64,000 nucleotides of DNA, taken from contig CAVTBC010000003.1 of assembly GCA_963732865.1 (NCBI GenBank), positions 186,001-250,000 of the forward strand, read 5' to 3'. The stretch's first letter is position 1; the number at the start of each line of letters is the position of its first letter. This DNA is from JADLGL01 sp963732865 (GTDB lineage: Bacteria; Pseudomonadota; Alphaproteobacteria; Rhizobiales; Kaistiaceae). The notes under the pieces are model-generated. The model was not told where the DNA came from. It made no database searches and was given only the letters and a program-made list of their open reading frames with translations. This document shows, in pieces, positions 25,997 through 35,276 of this stretch. The position numbers and the translations under genes were made by a program.

Positions 25997-27375
25997 GGCT
26001 GGTTCCGCGCACCCTCGCCGGCCAGCTCATCGCCCTGCTGCTTGCGGCATTGGCGGTGTCGCAGGCGATCGCTTTCGTCATCTACACCGACGAGCGTTCG
26101 AGCGCAGTGCGTCAGGCCGACCGCGTCGGCCTTCTTGAGAACACTGCGTCCGTTCTTCGCATGCTGCGCCTCGCGCCCGTCGAATTGCGCGACCAGATGG
26201 CGCGAGCGGCCAGTTCGCCACGCGTCCGCATTTGGACCTCGACCGAGAGCGCGATTGGCGAAACCAATCCGCAAACGGCGGCGCCGGCACAGATCATCGG
26301 CCTTTTTGGCGACACCATCCGCGGTGGCGTGCGTATTCAGGTCATCAACAACGGTCGACCCGTCCGCCCGATACCGGTGCCGGATATCGGTCAATACAAT
26401 CTGCCATTCCAGAACAATCGCTACGACATCCTTGTTTCGGTGCCCTTCCCCGATTCCGGCTGGCTCAACGCGCAGACGCAAATCAGCGCCGAACCGATCA
26501 CCTGGGCGTGGGCCTCCATCGCCTCTACAGCGGTGATGTTTATCGCCATTCTGACCATCGTCGCCCTTACTGCACGGCGGGCGACGAGGCCGCTGCGCGC
26601 GCTGGCAACGCAAGCGGATGCGCTCGGGCGCGGCACGCCCGAACCGCCGATGCCCGAGAAAGGCCCCAGCGAGGTTCGCACCGTCACCATCGCCTTCAAC
26701 CGCATGCAGGACAGGCTGAGCCGGTTTGTCGCCGATCGGACGCGCATGCTCGCCGCGATCGGCCATGATCTGCGGACGCCGATCACCTCGCTCAAGTTGC
26801 GCGCCGAACTCCTCGAAGAGGACGAAGCACGAGCGAAGATCACGGCGACGCTGGAAGAAATGCAGTCGATGATCGAGGCAACGCTCGCCTTTGCCCGCGA
26901 AGAGGCGACGGAGGAGCCGCCGCGCACGGTCGATCTCACCGCGCTGGTGGCCACCATCGTCGACGATTATGCCGACCTCGGGCGGGATGTGCGTTTCGCC
27001 GAAACGCAAACCCGGCTCCCCTACCGGTGCCGAACGACGGCGCTCAAACGGGCCGTCGCCAACCTCATCGAGAACGCGCTGCAATATGGCGAGCGCGCTC
27101 GGGTGTCCTTGTCGGAGGAGCCGTCAGGCCCCGTTATCGCTATCGAAGATCGCGGACCGGGCATCCCGGAAGATCAGATGAAGGAGGTGTTCCAGCCCTT
27201 CGTCCGACTTGAGATATCGCGCAACCGGGCGACCGGCGGCGTGGGGCTCGGCTTGTCGATTGCCCGCACGATCGTCCTATCGCATGGCGGCGAGCTTGTT
27301 CTCATGAACATGCCGACTGGAGGGCTGCGCGCGGAAATCCGCCTGCCCAAGACGGAAGCCTCCCCGCGGCAGTGA
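25993..27375 (+). CDS. Sensor histidine kinase (EnvZ-like)
   Basis: A 460-residue membrane kinase. I chose the TTG at 25993 (overlapping the regulator's TGA) because GGAGGT lies 6 bases upstream and the first helix begins directly after it. It has TM1 at residues 10-32, a periplasmic domain to about 172, TM2 to about 195, then HAMP. The phosphoacceptor is in AIGHDLRTPITSLKLR, and the ATPase domain has NLIENALQYG (N box), EDRGPGIPE (G1) and GVGLGLSIARTIV (G2). It phosphorylates the upstream OmpR-type regulator. The signal is unknown. Confidence 0.95.
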   Translation: MRLVPRTLAGQLIALLLAALAVSQAIAFVIYTDERSSAVRQADRVGLLENTASVLRMLRLAPVELRDQMARAASSPRVRIWTSTESAIGETNPQTAAPAQIIGLFGDTIRGGVRIQVINNGRPVRPIPVPDIGQYNLPFQNNRYDILVSVPFPDSGWLNAQTQISAEPITWAWASIASTAVMFIAILTIVALTARRATRPLRALATQADALGRGTPEPPMPEKGPSEVRTVTIAFNRMQDRLSRFVADRTRMLAAIGHDLRTPITSLKLRAELLEEDEARAKITATLEEMQSMIEATLAFAREEATEEPPRTVDLTALVATIVDDYADLGRDVRFAETQTRLPYRCRTTALKRAVANLIENALQYGERARVSLSEEPSGPVIAIEDRGPGIPEDQMKEVFQPFVRLEISRNRATGGVGLGLSIARTIVLSHGGELVLMNMPTGGLRAEIRLPKTEASPRQ

Positions 27376-27552
27376 CAGCAAGCCCGACCCGCTGCGGGCG
27401 CCACAGTTTGCTCTTTGCGGACGGGGCGATGTATTCCATGGGGCGCTACCGTCCCGTCTTGCCTCCATCGTGGGCAGTGTCGGCGCCGAGTTCGCTTGTT
27501 GGTTCAGAAACGCTCGTTTGAGCGGCGGGTCGCCCGGTCTTGGGCGTTGGTG

Positions 27553-29451
27553 ATGACAGAAGCCTTATTCGACGGACCGATATTGGTCACCGGGGCGACC
27601 GGCTTTCTCGGTCAGCATCTGGTGCGCCGTCTCATCGAGTTGGATCAGCCGGTGCGGGCCACCGGCCGTTCGCTGAAGGTGGGACTTGCCTTGCAGGCGG
27701 CAGGCGCGGATTTTCGCCCCGTCGATCTTCGCGACCACGCCGGGATGATCGCCGCCGCCGAAGGCGTCTCGGCGATCGTCCACAGCGGGGCGCTGTCTTC
27801 GGTCTGGGGCCGCCGGAAAGACTTCCACGCGATAAATGTCGGCGGGACAGAAAATGTGATCGCCGCATGCCGGGAGAACGCAGTCAAGCGGCTAGTCTAT
27901 ATCTCGTCGCCTAGCGTAATGACGCGGCCAATCGCGCAATGGAATCTCAACGAAAGCGAACCGCTGCCGGAAAAGCATGTCTCGGTCTATTCCGAGACAA
28001 AGCGATTGGGGGAGGAACTGGTGCATCAGGCCGCCGCCGAGGGAGCGGGACTCGAGACGGTGATCCTGCGCCCGAAGGCCATCTATGGTCCCGGTGACAC
28101 GGCGATCTTTCCGAGGCTGATCAAGGCGGCGTCGAAGGGACGCCTGCCGATTATCGGCGATGGCGATACGATCACCAACCTCACGCATGTGCGCGACGTG
28201 GTGTCGGCGATCCTCTTGGCGCTGAAATCCGAGAAAGCGGTCGGCCACACCTATCTCATCACCGGCGGCGAAGACATCCGCATCTGGGACGCGATCACGG
28301 AGGTCGTGACCCGATCCGGCTACGAGGCGCCGACGCGGCACATCAAGATCGGCCGGGCGATGCGCGCAGCGCGCGTGCTGGAGTGGCTGTGGCGGACGCT
28401 GCATCTGCCGGGCGAGCCGCCGCTGACCACCTATACGGCCGGCATTCTCGGCCTGTCGCAGACCTATGACATCAGCGCCGCCAGGCGCGATCTTGGCTAC
28501 GAGCCGGAGGTGCCATTGGCGGAGGGAATCGCCGAGGCGTTCCCGACCTCGCCGCGGCCGGCGACGCCGAAACGGAAGCCCCGCGCAGCCGTCCCGCCCA
28601 ACGAGCCACCGGCGCTCAAGGTCAGGATCAGAACGGCCGGCATGGCCTGGGTTCGGCCGTTCACATTTCAGCCGGGCGGCGGCATGAAGTGGATGGCGGT
28701 TCCGGCCCTGTTCGCCATTATCGAGCATCCCGAGCAGGGCCTTCTCCTGTGGGATACGGGATATGCACCGCGGTTTTTCGCGGCGACACGGCGGTTTCCT
28801 TGGCGAATCATGCGCTGGGTGACGCCAGCGGAAATCCACGAAGAAGATGCCGTGGTGAACCAACTACGGGCGCTCGGCTACGATCCGGCAGACGTAAAAG
28901 CCATTATTTTGTCTCATTTCGACCCGGACCATTTCGGCGGCCTGTTGGACTTTCCGGACGTGCCGATCTTCTGTTCCTGGCGCGCTTGGGCCGATGTCCG
29001 GGAAAAGCGGGGGCTGGGGCGGGTCAAGGCGCGCCTCTTGCCGCAGCATCTGCCTGAGGATATGGCGGGTCGCCTGAAATTGCTGCCCGACCCGGATGGA
29101 CCGCCAATCTCCGCCTTCGACGCCAGCCTTGATTTGTTCGGTGACGGTTCCATTCGGCTCGTTGAGCTCCCGGGGCACGCTCCAGGCCAGCTTGGTGCTT
29201 TTTTGCGCAGGAGCTCTGACGGCGCCGACCTATTTCTGGCCGCCGATGGTTGCTGGAACCTTGCCGCAATTGAAGCGAGCGGCTACCGAGGGGGGGCCCA
29301 TCGCGTTCTGGCGGTGGATAAGAAGGGGCAGGATGAAACCTACCGCAAACTCAGACAACTCCACAAAGAATGGCCTGCATTGCGTATCGTACCCTCACAC
29401 TGTCCCCGAGCTTGGCTTGAGACTGGTGAGCCTAAGGGGATCGTGAACTGA
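27553..29451 (+). CDS. SDR (3-beta-HSD/OleD-like) fused to metallo-beta-lactamase-fold hydrolase
   Basis: A 632-residue two-domain protein in one uninterrupted frame. Residues 1-335 are an extended SDR: TGATGFLG at 13-20, VKRLVYISSPSV with catalytic Ser, and YSETK with the Tyr/Lys pair; SPSV is typical of OleD and sterol dehydrogenases. A Pro/Lys/Arg-rich linker (about 335-360) leads to an MBL-fold domain with LSHFDPDHFGG, where the usual HxHxDH has Asp in place of the second His. LPGHAPGQLG, FLAADG and a final PSHCP complete the metal site. The ATG at 27553 has a weak ribosome site, and GTG at 27550 is an alternative. It overlaps the KAS III gene (TGATG). Likely roles are reduction of a 3-keto acyl product and hydrolysis of a thioester or lactone. 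Confidence 0.88.
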   Translation: MTEALFDGPILVTGATGFLGQHLVRRLIELDQPVRATGRSLKVGLALQAAGADFRPVDLRDHAGMIAAAEGVSAIVHSGALSSVWGRRKDFHAINVGGTENVIAACRENAVKRLVYISSPSVMTRPIAQWNLNESEPLPEKHVSVYSETKRLGEELVHQAAAEGAGLETVILRPKAIYGPGDTAIFPRLIKAASKGRLPIIGDGDTITNLTHVRDVVSAILLALKSEKAVGHTYLITGGEDIRIWDAITEVVTRSGYEAPTRHIKIGRAMRAARVLEWLWRTLHLPGEPPLTTYTAGILGLSQTYDISAARRDLGYEPEVPLAEGIAEAFPTSPRPATPKRKPRAAVPPNEPPALKVRIRTAGMAWVRPFTFQPGGGMKWMAVPALFAIIEHPEQGLLLWDTGYAPRFFAATRRFPWRIMRWVTPAEIHEEDAVVNQLRALGYDPADVKAIILSHFDPDHFGGLLDFPDVPIFCSWRAWADVREKRGLGRVKARLLPQHLPEDMAGRLKLLPDPDGPPISAFDASLDLFGDGSIRLVELPGHAPGQLGAFLRRSSDGADLFLAADGCWNLAAIEASGYRGGAHRVLAVDKKGQDETYRKLRQLHKEWPALRIVPSHCPRAWLETGEPKGIVN

Positions 29452-30443
29452 TGACCTTGCCGATGAAGATTCTCGGCGTCGGGCGCTATTTGCCTGAGCG
29501 CATCGTACCGAGCAGCGAAGTCGAGCGCATCTGCGGCATCAAGCCCGGCTGGATCGAGCGGCACACCGGCGTCAAGGAGCGCCGTTGGGTCGGTCCGCGC
29601 GAGAGCAATTCGTTCATGGGCGCGCAAGCGGCACGCGAGGCCGTCGAGGATTCCGGCCTCACCCTCGACGATATCGACCTCATTCTGTGCGCCTCCGGCA
29701 CGCCGGAGCAGACAATCCCGGACAACTCGGCGCTGATCCAGCGCGAACTCGGCCTCGGCAAATCCGGCGTCTCCTGCATGTCGGTGCACATCACCTGCCT
29801 CAGCTTCCTTCTGGCGCTGGACCTTGCCTCGTCCATGCTGGCCGTGGGCCGCTACAAGAACATCCTGATCGTCAGCTCGGACATCGCCTCGGTGGCGCTG
29901 AACTTCAACGATCCGGAAAGCGCGGCTTTGTTCGGTGACGCGGCGGCGGCCGTTGTCGTGACGCGCACGCCGGAGGGCGAGCCCAGCGAAGTCAGGGCCA
30001 CGCGGTTCGAGACCTACAGCATCGGCGCGCATCTCACCGAGATTCGCGGCGGCGGCTCGCGGCGGCATCCGGCCAATCCGGAGACGCGGCCAGAAGACAA
30101 TCTGTTCTCGATGGCCGGCCCGAAGGTCTACCGGCTGGCCCGACAGCACCAGGACTTGTTCCTTGAGAAGTTGCGCCCCGGCCTGTCGAAATCACCGGGG
30201 ACGATCAAGACGGTGCTACCGCATCAGGCGAGTCTGCTGGCGCTACGCGCTTTGCGCCGCAACGGCATCGACGACGATCAGGTGGTGATCACGCTCGACC
30301 GCTTCGGCAATTGCGTGGCGACGTCCCTGCCGCTCACGCTCTACGAGGCCGTGAAGACCAACCGCATGGCGCGCGGCGACGAAATTCTGATTGCCGGCAC
30401 GGGCGCGGGTCTGACCCTTGGCGGCATGATCCTCGTCTACTGA
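29451..30443 (+). CDS. 3-oxoacyl synthase III-like condensing enzyme (OleA/FabH type)
   Basis: A 330-residue thiolase-fold condensing enzyme. The catalytic triad is complete: Cys116 in VHITCLSF, His258 in LPHQAS and Asn287 in DRFGNCVATS. The N-terminal half has IKPGWIERHTGVKERRW. It condenses an acyl-CoA or acyl-ACP with a second acyl thioester. Overlap with the SDR-MBL gene and a ligase and sulfotransferase downstream point to a special lipid rather than to the main fatty acid cycle. I cannot tell from sequence alone whether it decarboxylates malonyl-ACP (FabH-like) or makes a head-to-head Claisen product (OleA-like). The start may also be ATG 29463. Confidence 0.9.
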   Translation: MTLPMKILGVGRYLPERIVPSSEVERICGIKPGWIERHTGVKERRWVGPRESNSFMGAQAAREAVEDSGLTLDDIDLILCASGTPEQTIPDNSALIQRELGLGKSGVSCMSVHITCLSFLLALDLASSMLAVGRYKNILIVSSDIASVALNFNDPESAALFGDAAAAVVVTRTPEGEPSEVRATRFETYSIGAHLTEIRGGGSRRHPANPETRPEDNLFSMAGPKVYRLARQHQDLFLEKLRPGLSKSPGTIKTVLPHQASLLALRALRRNGIDDDQVVITLDRFGNCVATSLPLTLYEAVKTNRMARGDEILIAGTGAGLTLGGMILVY

Positions 30444-30462
30444 CGCCGGCGGCGAGGCCGCA

Positions 30463-32031
30463 ATGAACCTGGCGACGCAATTCTTCGAGCTGCTCCCGCC
30501 GGGCGATGGGCGGCTCGCCATCCGTGAAGCGGACGGCTCGACGATCACGCGCGGCGAACTGCGCCGGCAGATCGTCGGATTGCAGAAACAGCTCCTGCAG
30601 CAAGGCTTCAAGCAAGGCGATTCGGCCGTCATCCAGGCGCCGAACGGGGTCGCCTTCGCCGCCGCGACGATCGCCGTGTCCGCCCTTGGCGGCATATCGA
30701 TTCTCGCCGAGCCGGGCCTTGGCGACGAGATCTACACCAAGCGATTGCAGGCGGCGCATCCCCGCTGGGTGCTGGTGCATCCGATCGTGCTGTGGGCGAA
30801 CCGGATTCCGGGCGCGCGGAAGTTCCTGGCGCGCCGGGAAATAATGGTGCCGCCAGTGCTATCCGGGCCGAACATCAAACGCCTCAAAGTGTCGCCAAAG
30901 CTGCTCGCACGGGCGGCCGTTGACGATGCACCGATCACCGCTCCGACCGGTGACCGCGATGACGTTGCCATCATCTTCACCGGCGGCACGACCAGCCTGC
31001 CCAAGGGCGTCCGCCTGTCGCATGGTTCGGTGTCGCACACGCTCGCCAATATCGAAGCGCTTGCCTCCGAGGCAGACAGCCGGGCGATGCTGGCCGATAC
31101 GCCAATGCAGGTTCTCTACGGCCTGGTGCTCGGCAAGGAGGTCATGGTCACGCGCGGCCGCATGCAGCGTCGGGCCGCAATGGTGCGCGACCTCATCGAG
31201 CGCGGCATCGCCGACGCCTATTTTGGTTCGCCATTCCTGTGGATGGAAATGATGGAGCTTGCCGGTCCGGATCGGAAACCGCTGCCGGCGAGCCTCAAAT
31301 CGGTCTTCCTCGGCGGCGCGCCTGTGACGCCCGAGTTTTTGAAAACGCTGCGCGCATGGCTGGCGCCGACGACCAAGGTGACGACGATCTACGGCCTCAC
31401 CGAGGCCGGTCCCGTCGCCAGCGCCAGCGACGCGGAGAAGATCGCATGGGACGGCGAAGGTGATCTTCTCGGCCGTCTCGCGCCCGGCATGACGACCCGG
31501 ATCGCCGAGAATGGCGAGATCATGGTGGCGAGCCCAGGCCTGTTCACCGGCTATATTGGCCAGCCCGAGTTGCAGGCCGAAGAGGCCTTCGCCACCGGCG
31601 ACCTCGGACGCATCGTCGAGCGCAATGGCGAGGATACGCTGATCCTCATGGGCCGCGCCAAGGACATGATCATCCGCGCCGCGGTCAATATCTATCCGGC
31701 GACGCTGGAAGCCGATCTCCGCGCCATTGGCGACCACCATGGCGAGCGCCTGCTGCGCGAAGCCGCGCTCGTCGGCCTGTGGGACGAAGAGAAGCAGGAC
31801 GAGGCCGTCGTTCTGTGCTGGCAGCCGATCGCCGGAAAGGCGGTGGACGAAAGCGTTCTGGAGCGAGCTGTCCTCGACGTCACTGGCCAGGACGCCAAGC
31901 CCGATTTCATGATGAAGGTCGAGCCGATGCCGGTGACCGGCAGGCTGAACAAGGTCGACAAGGCGGCCCTGCGGTCGCTTGCCGCCGCCAAGTTCGGCCT
32001 CTCCGCGGTGCCCCGCGGCCAGCGTCAATAA
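30463..32031 (+). CDS. Adenylate-forming acyl ligase (acyl-CoA synthetase/OleC-like)
   Basis: A 522-residue ANL-superfamily enzyme. The P-loop is FTGGTTSLPKGVRLSHG, then GGAPVTPEFL, the YGLTEAGP motif, TGDLGRI and GRAKDMIIRAAVNIYP. The catalytic Lys lies in PVTGRLNKVDKAAL. It activates a carboxylate as acyl-AMP. The C-terminal motifs look more like ordinary acyl-CoA ligases than the beta-lactone synthetase OleC, so either feeding acyl-CoA to the KAS III or activating a beta-hydroxy acid is possible. GAGG precedes the start, 19 bp after the KAS III stop. The stop overlaps the sulfotransferase start. Confidence 0.9.
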   Translation: MNLATQFFELLPPGDGRLAIREADGSTITRGELRRQIVGLQKQLLQQGFKQGDSAVIQAPNGVAFAAATIAVSALGGISILAEPGLGDEIYTKRLQAAHPRWVLVHPIVLWANRIPGARKFLARREIMVPPVLSGPNIKRLKVSPKLLARAAVDDAPITAPTGDRDDVAIIFTGGTTSLPKGVRLSHGSVSHTLANIEALASEADSRAMLADTPMQVLYGLVLGKEVMVTRGRMQRRAAMVRDLIERGIADAYFGSPFLWMEMMELAGPDRKPLPASLKSVFLGGAPVTPEFLKTLRAWLAPTTKVTTIYGLTEAGPVASASDAEKIAWDGEGDLLGRLAPGMTTRIAENGEIMVASPGLFTGYIGQPELQAEEAFATGDLGRIVERNGEDTLILMGRAKDMIIRAAVNIYPATLEADLRAIGDHHGERLLREAALVGLWDEEKQDEAVVLCWQPIAGKAVDESVLERAVLDVTGQDAKPDFMMKVEPMPVTGRLNKVDKAALRSLAAAKFGLSAVPRGQRQ

Positions 32032-33191
32032 TGTCCGGCCGCGACTGGGACACGCTGCCGCACTGGCGTGTGCCCTTCAACTGGCGCGCCTTCTGGCGGC
32101 GGAACGTCTCTCTCGGCAACGCCACCGGCACGCTCGGCCAGCGCCTCGGTCATGCCTCCGCCTTCCTGGCCCTCTATCTCGACAATCAGCTCGGCTGGTT
32201 CGCCGACCAGTTCCTGTCGCCGAACTGGCACCGCGTCGCGATGAACGGGCCGGTCTTCATCATCGGCCACCAGCGCTCCGGCTCGACCTTTCTCCATCGT
32301 GCCCTCGCCAACGATCCAAACGCCCTCGCCCTCAATCTGCGCGAAATGCTGCTGCCGTCGATCTCGGGCCAGCGGCTGATAAGCGCCATCTTCCGGCCGG
32401 GCAGCCGGCCCGGGCGATGGCTCGAACGGATGCAGGACCGCTATCTCGGTCCGCTCGATGCGATCCACCATATCCGCCTCGATTCGATCGAGGAGGACGA
32501 GTTCGTTCTCCTCACCGCCTACCGGTCCGGCATGGTGGTCAATTCCAGCCCCGCGGCCTCGCTGGACGCCGAGCTCAACCGCCTGCGCGACTACCGCTCA
32601 TGGAGCGAGAGCGAGCGGCGCACCGCCTTAGAATGGTATCGCGCTTGCCTCCTCAAGGCGGCTTATCGCGCCGAAGTGCTGTCGCCCAACCCAGACCGCT
32701 GGATTGTCGGCAAGAACCCGGCCTTCAGCCAGCGCGTCCCCGACCTCCTTAAGGTATTTCCCGACGCGCGCTTCATCAATCTGGTGCGCAATCCGCTTGA
32801 GGCGGTGCCCTCCCGCCTTAGCCTCGTGCGGGCGATCTGGCGACTGCAGCGGCCGGATTTCGAAGAGATGCCCGCCGAGGAGATCGAGGAAATCGTCGCC
32901 GATTCCGAGCGCACCTATAGGCTGGCGCTGAGCGACCTCGCCGATCTGCCGGGCGAGACCGCCATCACGCTTCGCTTCGAGGATCTGACGTCCGATCCGG
33001 ACGCCGCGCTCCGGCGCATCTACAGGCAATTGCGCTTGCCCGGGGCGCCGGTGCCGGTGACCGAACGCACCGATCGCGGCGACGGAAGCGTGTCCGCCTC
33101 AGCGCACCGCTATTCGCCGGAAGAGTTCGGGCTCAGCGAAGCCGGTTTGCGGCATCGTTTCGCGCCGGTCATGCGGGCTTACGGTTTCTGA
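32031..33191 (+). CDS. Sulfotransferase family protein
   Basis: A 386-residue protein. The PAPS 5'-phosphosulfate loop is IIGHQRSGSTFLHRAL (about residue 79), and the 3'-phosphate site is FINLVRNPLEAVPSRLSL with Arg and Ser. No signal peptide or helix is clear, so it is probably cytoplasmic or membrane-associated. It shares its start with the ligase stop (TAATG), the third coupled junction of this operon. It would sulfate a hydroxyl of the lipid-like product made by the three upstream enzymes, which is inference. The 3' end overlaps the convergent prmB gene by 13 bp. Confidence 0.9.
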   Translation: MSGRDWDTLPHWRVPFNWRAFWRRNVSLGNATGTLGQRLGHASAFLALYLDNQLGWFADQFLSPNWHRVAMNGPVFIIGHQRSGSTFLHRALANDPNALALNLREMLLPSISGQRLISAIFRPGSRPGRWLERMQDRYLGPLDAIHHIRLDSIEEDEFVLLTAYRSGMVVNSSPAASLDAELNRLRDYRSWSESERRTALEWYRACLLKAAYRAEVLSPNPDRWIVGKNPAFSQRVPDLLKVFPDARFINLVRNPLEAVPSRLSLVRAIWRLQRPDFEEMPAEEIEEIVADSERTYRLALSDLADLPGETAITLRFEDLTSDPDAALRRIYRQLRLPGAPVPVTERTDRGDGSVSASAHRYSPEEFGLSEAGLRHRFAPVMRAYGF

Positions 33192-34054
33192 AGCGCCTGC
33201 GCTTCCGCCGCATCGAGCCAGAAGAGCTCGCCCTCGCTGGTCTCCGTCGCCAGCCATAGGAACGCCGCCGCCGGGAAATCCTCGATCAGGCGTATTTGTC
33301 CGGTTCCGATTTCGCACAAGAGGCCACCATCCTCGGTCAGATGGTCGTCCGCGCCGCGCAGGATGCGACGGACAATATCGAGCCCGTCATCGCCACCGGC
33401 GAGCCCCAGTGCCGGCTCGGCGCGGTATTCCGCCGGCAGCACCGCCATCTCTTCGGCATCGACATAAGGCGGGTTGGTGATGATCAGGTCGTAGCGCTTC
33501 CCGGCCACCGGCGCGTAGATATCGCCCTGCAGCAGGCGGATGCGATCGCCGAGTTTGTAGTCGGCGACATTCGCGGCGGCGAGCGCCAGGGCGTCGGCCG
33601 AAATGTCGATTGCGTCCACGGTCGCCTCGGGGAAGGCCAGCGCGGCCAGGATTGCCAGTGAGCCCGAGCCGGTGCCGAGTTCAAGGATCAAGGCCGGCTC
33701 CGCCGCCAGGAAGGGAAGCGATTCTTCGCCGGCAATATAGGCGGCCAACAATTCGCCGATGAAGGAGCGCGGAACCAGGGCGCGCGCATCGGCGCGGAAG
33801 GCATGGCCGGCGATGTAGGCCCGGCCGACGAGGTAGGAGGCCGGTTGCCGCTTCTCGACACGTTGCTCGATGAGATCGATCAGCTTCTGCTTTTCGGCGT
33901 CGGCGAGGGGTCGCGCCAGCGCGGTCTCCAGATCATCGATCGGCAGGCCGAGCCCTTCCAGAATCAGAAAGGCGGCTTCGTCGCCCGCTGTGGCGCTGCC
34001 ATGGCCGAAGAACAGGCCGGCGCCGGCGAAACGCGCCGACGCCCAGTCCAGCAT
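33179..34054 (-). CDS. prmB: Ribosomal protein L3 N5-glutamine methyltransferase
   Basis: A 291-residue SAM-dependent methyltransferase. Motif I is LELGTGSGSLAI, and the Gln-binding NPPY motif is in ITNPPYVDAEEMAVLPAEYR. PALGLAGGDDGLDIVRRIL is the PrmB/HemK family signature. The N-terminal helical domain has LFFGHGSATAGDEAAFLIL, which is closer to PrmB than to PrmC. The frame remains open about 17 codons upstream without ATG, GTG or TTG, although homology (HTVGDMLDWA) seems to begin slightly before the ATG. A non-standard start such as CTG or a small sequence error is possible. Confidence 0.88.
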   Translation of the reverse strand: MLDWASARFAGAGLFFGHGSATAGDEAAFLILEGLGLPIDDLETALARPLADAEKQKLIDLIEQRVEKRQPASYLVGRAYIAGHAFRADARALVPRSFIGELLAAYIAGEESLPFLAAEPALILELGTGSGSLAILAALAFPEATVDAIDISADALALAAANVADYKLGDRIRLLQGDIYAPVAGKRYDLIITNPPYVDAEEMAVLPAEYRAEPALGLAGGDDGLDIVRRILRGADDHLTEDGGLLCEIGTGQIRLIEDFPAAAFLWLATETSEGELFWLDAAEAQALQKP

Positions 34055-34114
34055 ATCGCCGACCGTGTGAGCGCTACGCGGATCGGTCGGAATCAGCTTC
34101 TTCCCGTCCGGCCG

Positions 34115-35087
34115 TCAATGCGCTGCCGCGATGGTGTCGAGGATCCAACCCTGATACTGCGCCACCCTGGTATAGGCGTCGAATGTAGCGTCCAGGGCGC
34201 AGCCGGCGGCGTTGTCGGCGGAGTAGCCCCAGCTGACGATGCCGATCTGCATGTAGGTCCGGTCGGCAAGCTCGACGACCAGCGGCCCGCCGCTATCGCC
34301 GTTGCACGAGCCGCGGCCGGCGGCGACCCGCGCGCAGATCATGTTGTCGGTGATGGGACCGGTGACGATGACGCCTGGCTTCGGCGGCGCGTCGCCGACT
34401 TCGGACGCATTGCAGTCTTCCCGCGCCATGGTCTGAATTTGCACCTGCATCAGATCGATCGGGAACCGTCCGTTCTGCAGCCGTCCCCAGCCGGTCACGA
34501 CCGCCGGAGAGCCGGGCGCGGCGTACTGCGCTTCGACGGCAAGGCTCGCGAGCTTGACGGCGGCAACATCGGGATCGGTCGGCGCATGAGCGAGCCGGAT
34601 CAAGGCGAGGTCGTTGTCGATCAGGGTCGGATCGTAATCGGGATGCGGATAAATGCCGACGACATCAATGAATTCGCCGCCCCCGACCTCCAGCACATTG
34701 GTGCCCACCAAGACATGGATTTCGCCCGGATGAGTTTGCGATAGCGAGTGATCCGGCGCTTCGTCATAGACGCAATGCGCCGCCGTCAGGACCCATGTCC
34801 CGGCGATCAGGCTGCCACCACAGAACTGACCGTCAAAGGGGTTGTCCCCGACCGTGACAAGCGCCACCTGCCAAGGCCAGGCGCCGGGAGCTGCCGGCTC
34901 GCCGCCGAGGATTTCGCGTGTTGTCGGGCGGGAGACTGGCGGCAGCGGCCTTCGCCGCGGGAATGTAGTTGATTGGGAACGTCGCCGTGAGTCCGTCCTG
35001 CGCCGCCGCCGACATCGTCTGAGCAATCGCCAGCGCGGCCGAGAGGCCGCAAACGCCCATCAAGGTCCGGAAATGTCCGCTTCTCAT
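34115..35087 (-). pseudogene. Secreted trypsin-like serine protease, frameshift in propeptide
   Basis: The S1-family domain is intact: LTAAHC (His), DNDLALIRL (Asp), CNGDSGGPLV (Ser) and SWGYSADNAAGCA. In its own frame the N-terminus is an implausible Arg-rich stretch without signal peptide. In the next frame a start at 35087 with a perfect GGAGG gives a clear signal peptide (ending SAAA-QD) and propeptide up to DNTR. The two frames meet around 34905-34945 near a CTCCCGCCC run. 973 nt is 324 codons plus one base, so one extra base explains it. With correction it is a 323-residue secreted zymogen activated near ILGGEPAAPG. Uncorrected, only 34115-35026 is open. Confidence 0.82.
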
Positions 35088-35276
35088 CGAAATCCTCCCG
35101 CCTGACTGCCCTTCCAAGGCCCATCATAGTTGAACGGCAATTGCATGAACAATAGAGCCCGCATGGCGAAAACCAGCGGCGGCGCGATTTTCGCGGTTTC
35201 CAGTAACGGTTTGGACGCGCTAGGCTCTGTCGGGCCGCAATGCTCCCATGCGGTTCGGCATCAATTCTGAGGCACG

